Source of the DNA: Echinicola rosea
Lineage (GTDB): Bacteria > Bacteroidota > Bacteroidia > Cytophagales > Cyclobacteriaceae
Assembly (NCBI RefSeq): GCF_005281475.1
Contig: NZ_CP040106.1
Coordinates: forward strand, 3,128,501 to 3,192,500
Direction: 5' to 3'
Length of the DNA: 64,000 nt
A program made the position numbers and the translations under genes. Under the pieces are notes generated by a model. It was given only the letters and a program-made list of their open reading frames with translations. It was not told the DNA's origin and did not search any database. Shown here piece after piece: positions 63,010 to 64,000 of this stretch (its first letter is position 1; the number at the start of each line of letters is the position of its first letter).

Positions 63010-64000
63010 AAATAGGCTCTTTGATGGACGTTTTCAACAAATTGTTCCAGGAGAGAGTAGCGTATTCATGAGAGTGGTAGTTTACAATCAGGTCCCTAGC
63101 AGATTGGGACAGTTTGTGGTATTCTTCATCAGTGAGAGTCATCGCCTTTTCGATGGCTTCACTGATAAGGGTAGAATCAGGCTTATCGATCAAGAAACCT
63201 GTTTCGTGGTTTACTATATCAGCAATATCTGCAACATCCGTGCCGAGTGCCGGCAGTCCGCAAGCCATGGATTCCATCATGGCACAAGGGATGCCTTCTA
63301 CCTTAGAAGTAAGGATAAAGAATCTTGACTGATGGATAAACTTCACAACATGGGGACTATGTCCCGCAAAGTGAACTTGGTCTTCCAGCTCCAGTTGTTT
63401 TACTTGCGCTTGGAGGGGTTCCATCATGGGGCCTTTACCCACCACGAGGAAGCGTGGTTTTAATCCTTTCTGCTTCAACATCCCAAGTGCCTCAATGATC
63501 AAGTTGACGTTCTTTCTTTCTTCGAGCACACCGATATAGATAAAGTCAAATTCCTTGGGTGTCCGGGGTGAGGGGAGAAAGTCCTCTTTCGTATTGATCG
63601 TACTGTGCAAAATGGAAATTTTTTCTGCAGGAATACCCTGATCAAGCCAATAGTTTTTGGTGTTGTTGCCAGGCACATTAAGGTGCTTGGCCTCATGCAT
63701 GGCGTTGGAGATGACGTTGCCTACAGGCCAGATTTTCATATAATCCTGTGTAAGGTTATCGATCTCGCTGAAAATAAATGGTGTAGAGGTGACTTTTGAT
63801 AAGATGTAAGCAAAGAAACCGTGCGGCTTGAAATTGTAGCTAAGGATAAGGTCAGGCTTGATCTTCCGTATTTTTGAAAACATAAAAAATGGTGAGAGCA
63901 TCAGGTAAAATGGCCTGATCCTCAATAGTTTTGGTAAGATGATATACTTTAACTTATCAAATTGAGGCCCATTTTCCTTTCTGATCAAAAATATCTCATC
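62996..64000 (-). CDS. GT4-family glycosyltransferase (N-terminus beyond the window)
   Basis: This GT-B enzyme is open to the window edge. The frame continues past the only possible start (a TTG at 63988) into DEIFLIRKENGPQ, so the beginning lies outside. At least 334 residues are visible. Markers are PDLILSYNFKPHGFFAYILSK, FDFIYIGVLEERKNVNLIIEAL, VVGKGP and the donor motif EGIPCAMMESMACGLPALG with the E-x7-E pair. The last 14 nt overlap the WecG-type gene. It probably belongs to an exopolysaccharide locus that continues to the right. Confidence 0.93.
   Translation of the reverse strand, partial: DEIFLIRKENGPQFDKLKYIILPKLLRIRPFYLMLSPFFMFSKIRKIKPDLILSYNFKPHGFFAYILSKVTSTPFIFSEIDNLTQDYMKIWPVGNVISNAMHEAKHLNVPGNNTKNYWLDQGIPAEKISILHSTINTKEDFLPSPRTPKEFDFIYIGVLEERKNVNLIIEALGMLKQKGLKPRFLVVGKGPMMEPLQAQVKQLELEDQVHFAGHSPHVVKFIHQSRFFILTSKVEGIPCAMMESMACGLPALGTDVADIADIVNHETGFLIDKPDSTLISEAIEKAMTLTDEEYHKLSQSARDLIVNYHSHEYATLSWNNLLKTSIKEPIYEKV

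Overview
The window comes from a member of the Bacteroidota. It carries three SusC/SusD pairs, many secreted glycoside hydrolases, FecR/STN-type signalling and a TTTG/TAnnTTTG-type promoter. The overall style resembles marine or soil Cytophagales such as the Cyclobacteriaceae (Echinicola or Algoriphagus relatives). That placement is an inference from gene content, not from a marker gene. No rRNA, tRNA, CRISPR array, phage or intact insertion sequence was seen.

Layout. (1) 1-6542, plus strand: the end of a polysaccharide utilization locus (PUL) with a SusC (5' end outside the window), SusD, a GH43-like enzyme and a GH16 enzyme, closed by a strong terminator. A beta-1,3-linked galactan or glucan is the likely target. 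(2) 6639-19844: an amino-sugar (GlcNAc/chitin-type) PUL. A LacI-family regulator on the minus strand is divergent from SusC, SusD, a FAS1/DNRLRE lipoprotein, NagB, a GH20 hexosaminidase, a sodium/solute symporter and NagA. It ends in the stump of a second GH20 gene. Two identical 12-bp palindromes, one in front of the regulator and one overlapping the -33 box of susC, make a clear regulatory circuit. (3) 19857-21794: a small cassette of NTF2-like, DUF1330 and SDR genes with a divergent HxlR regulator, inserted where the GH20 stump ends. (4) 21929-29778: a GH43 plus GH2 operon, a repeat-rich intergenic region, an acyl-CoA thioesterase and a PL1 pectate-lyase-like enzyme. (5) 30042-31697: a MerC plus COG0523 metal-homeostasis operon behind a palindromic Zur-like site. 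(6) 32179-47461: scattered secreted catabolic genes for a sulfated, branched, plant- or algal-type glycan: sulfatase, GH127, GH2, GH78, an unusual AGCS symporter and a large DUF5695-like protein. (7) 47736-59698: a third PUL with FecR, STN-containing SusC, SusD, a DUF4973-like lipoprotein, an IPT/beta-propeller lipoprotein and a GtaA/DUF4965-type enzyme. (8) 59831-64000: a secreted BSP-type zinc peptidase and three glycosyltransferases, probably the edge of an exopolysaccharide locus that continues past the window.

How the genes work together: lipoproteins and SusC/SusD pairs capture and import oligosaccharides. GH, PL and sulfatase enzymes with signal peptides cut them outside the cytoplasm. 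Only the GlcNAc locus carries its own inner-membrane transporter and cytoplasmic enzymes (NagA, NagB), but it lacks a GlcNAc kinase in this window. Intergenic regions are rich in inverted-repeat-bounded, MITE-like elements and GC-rich palindromes.
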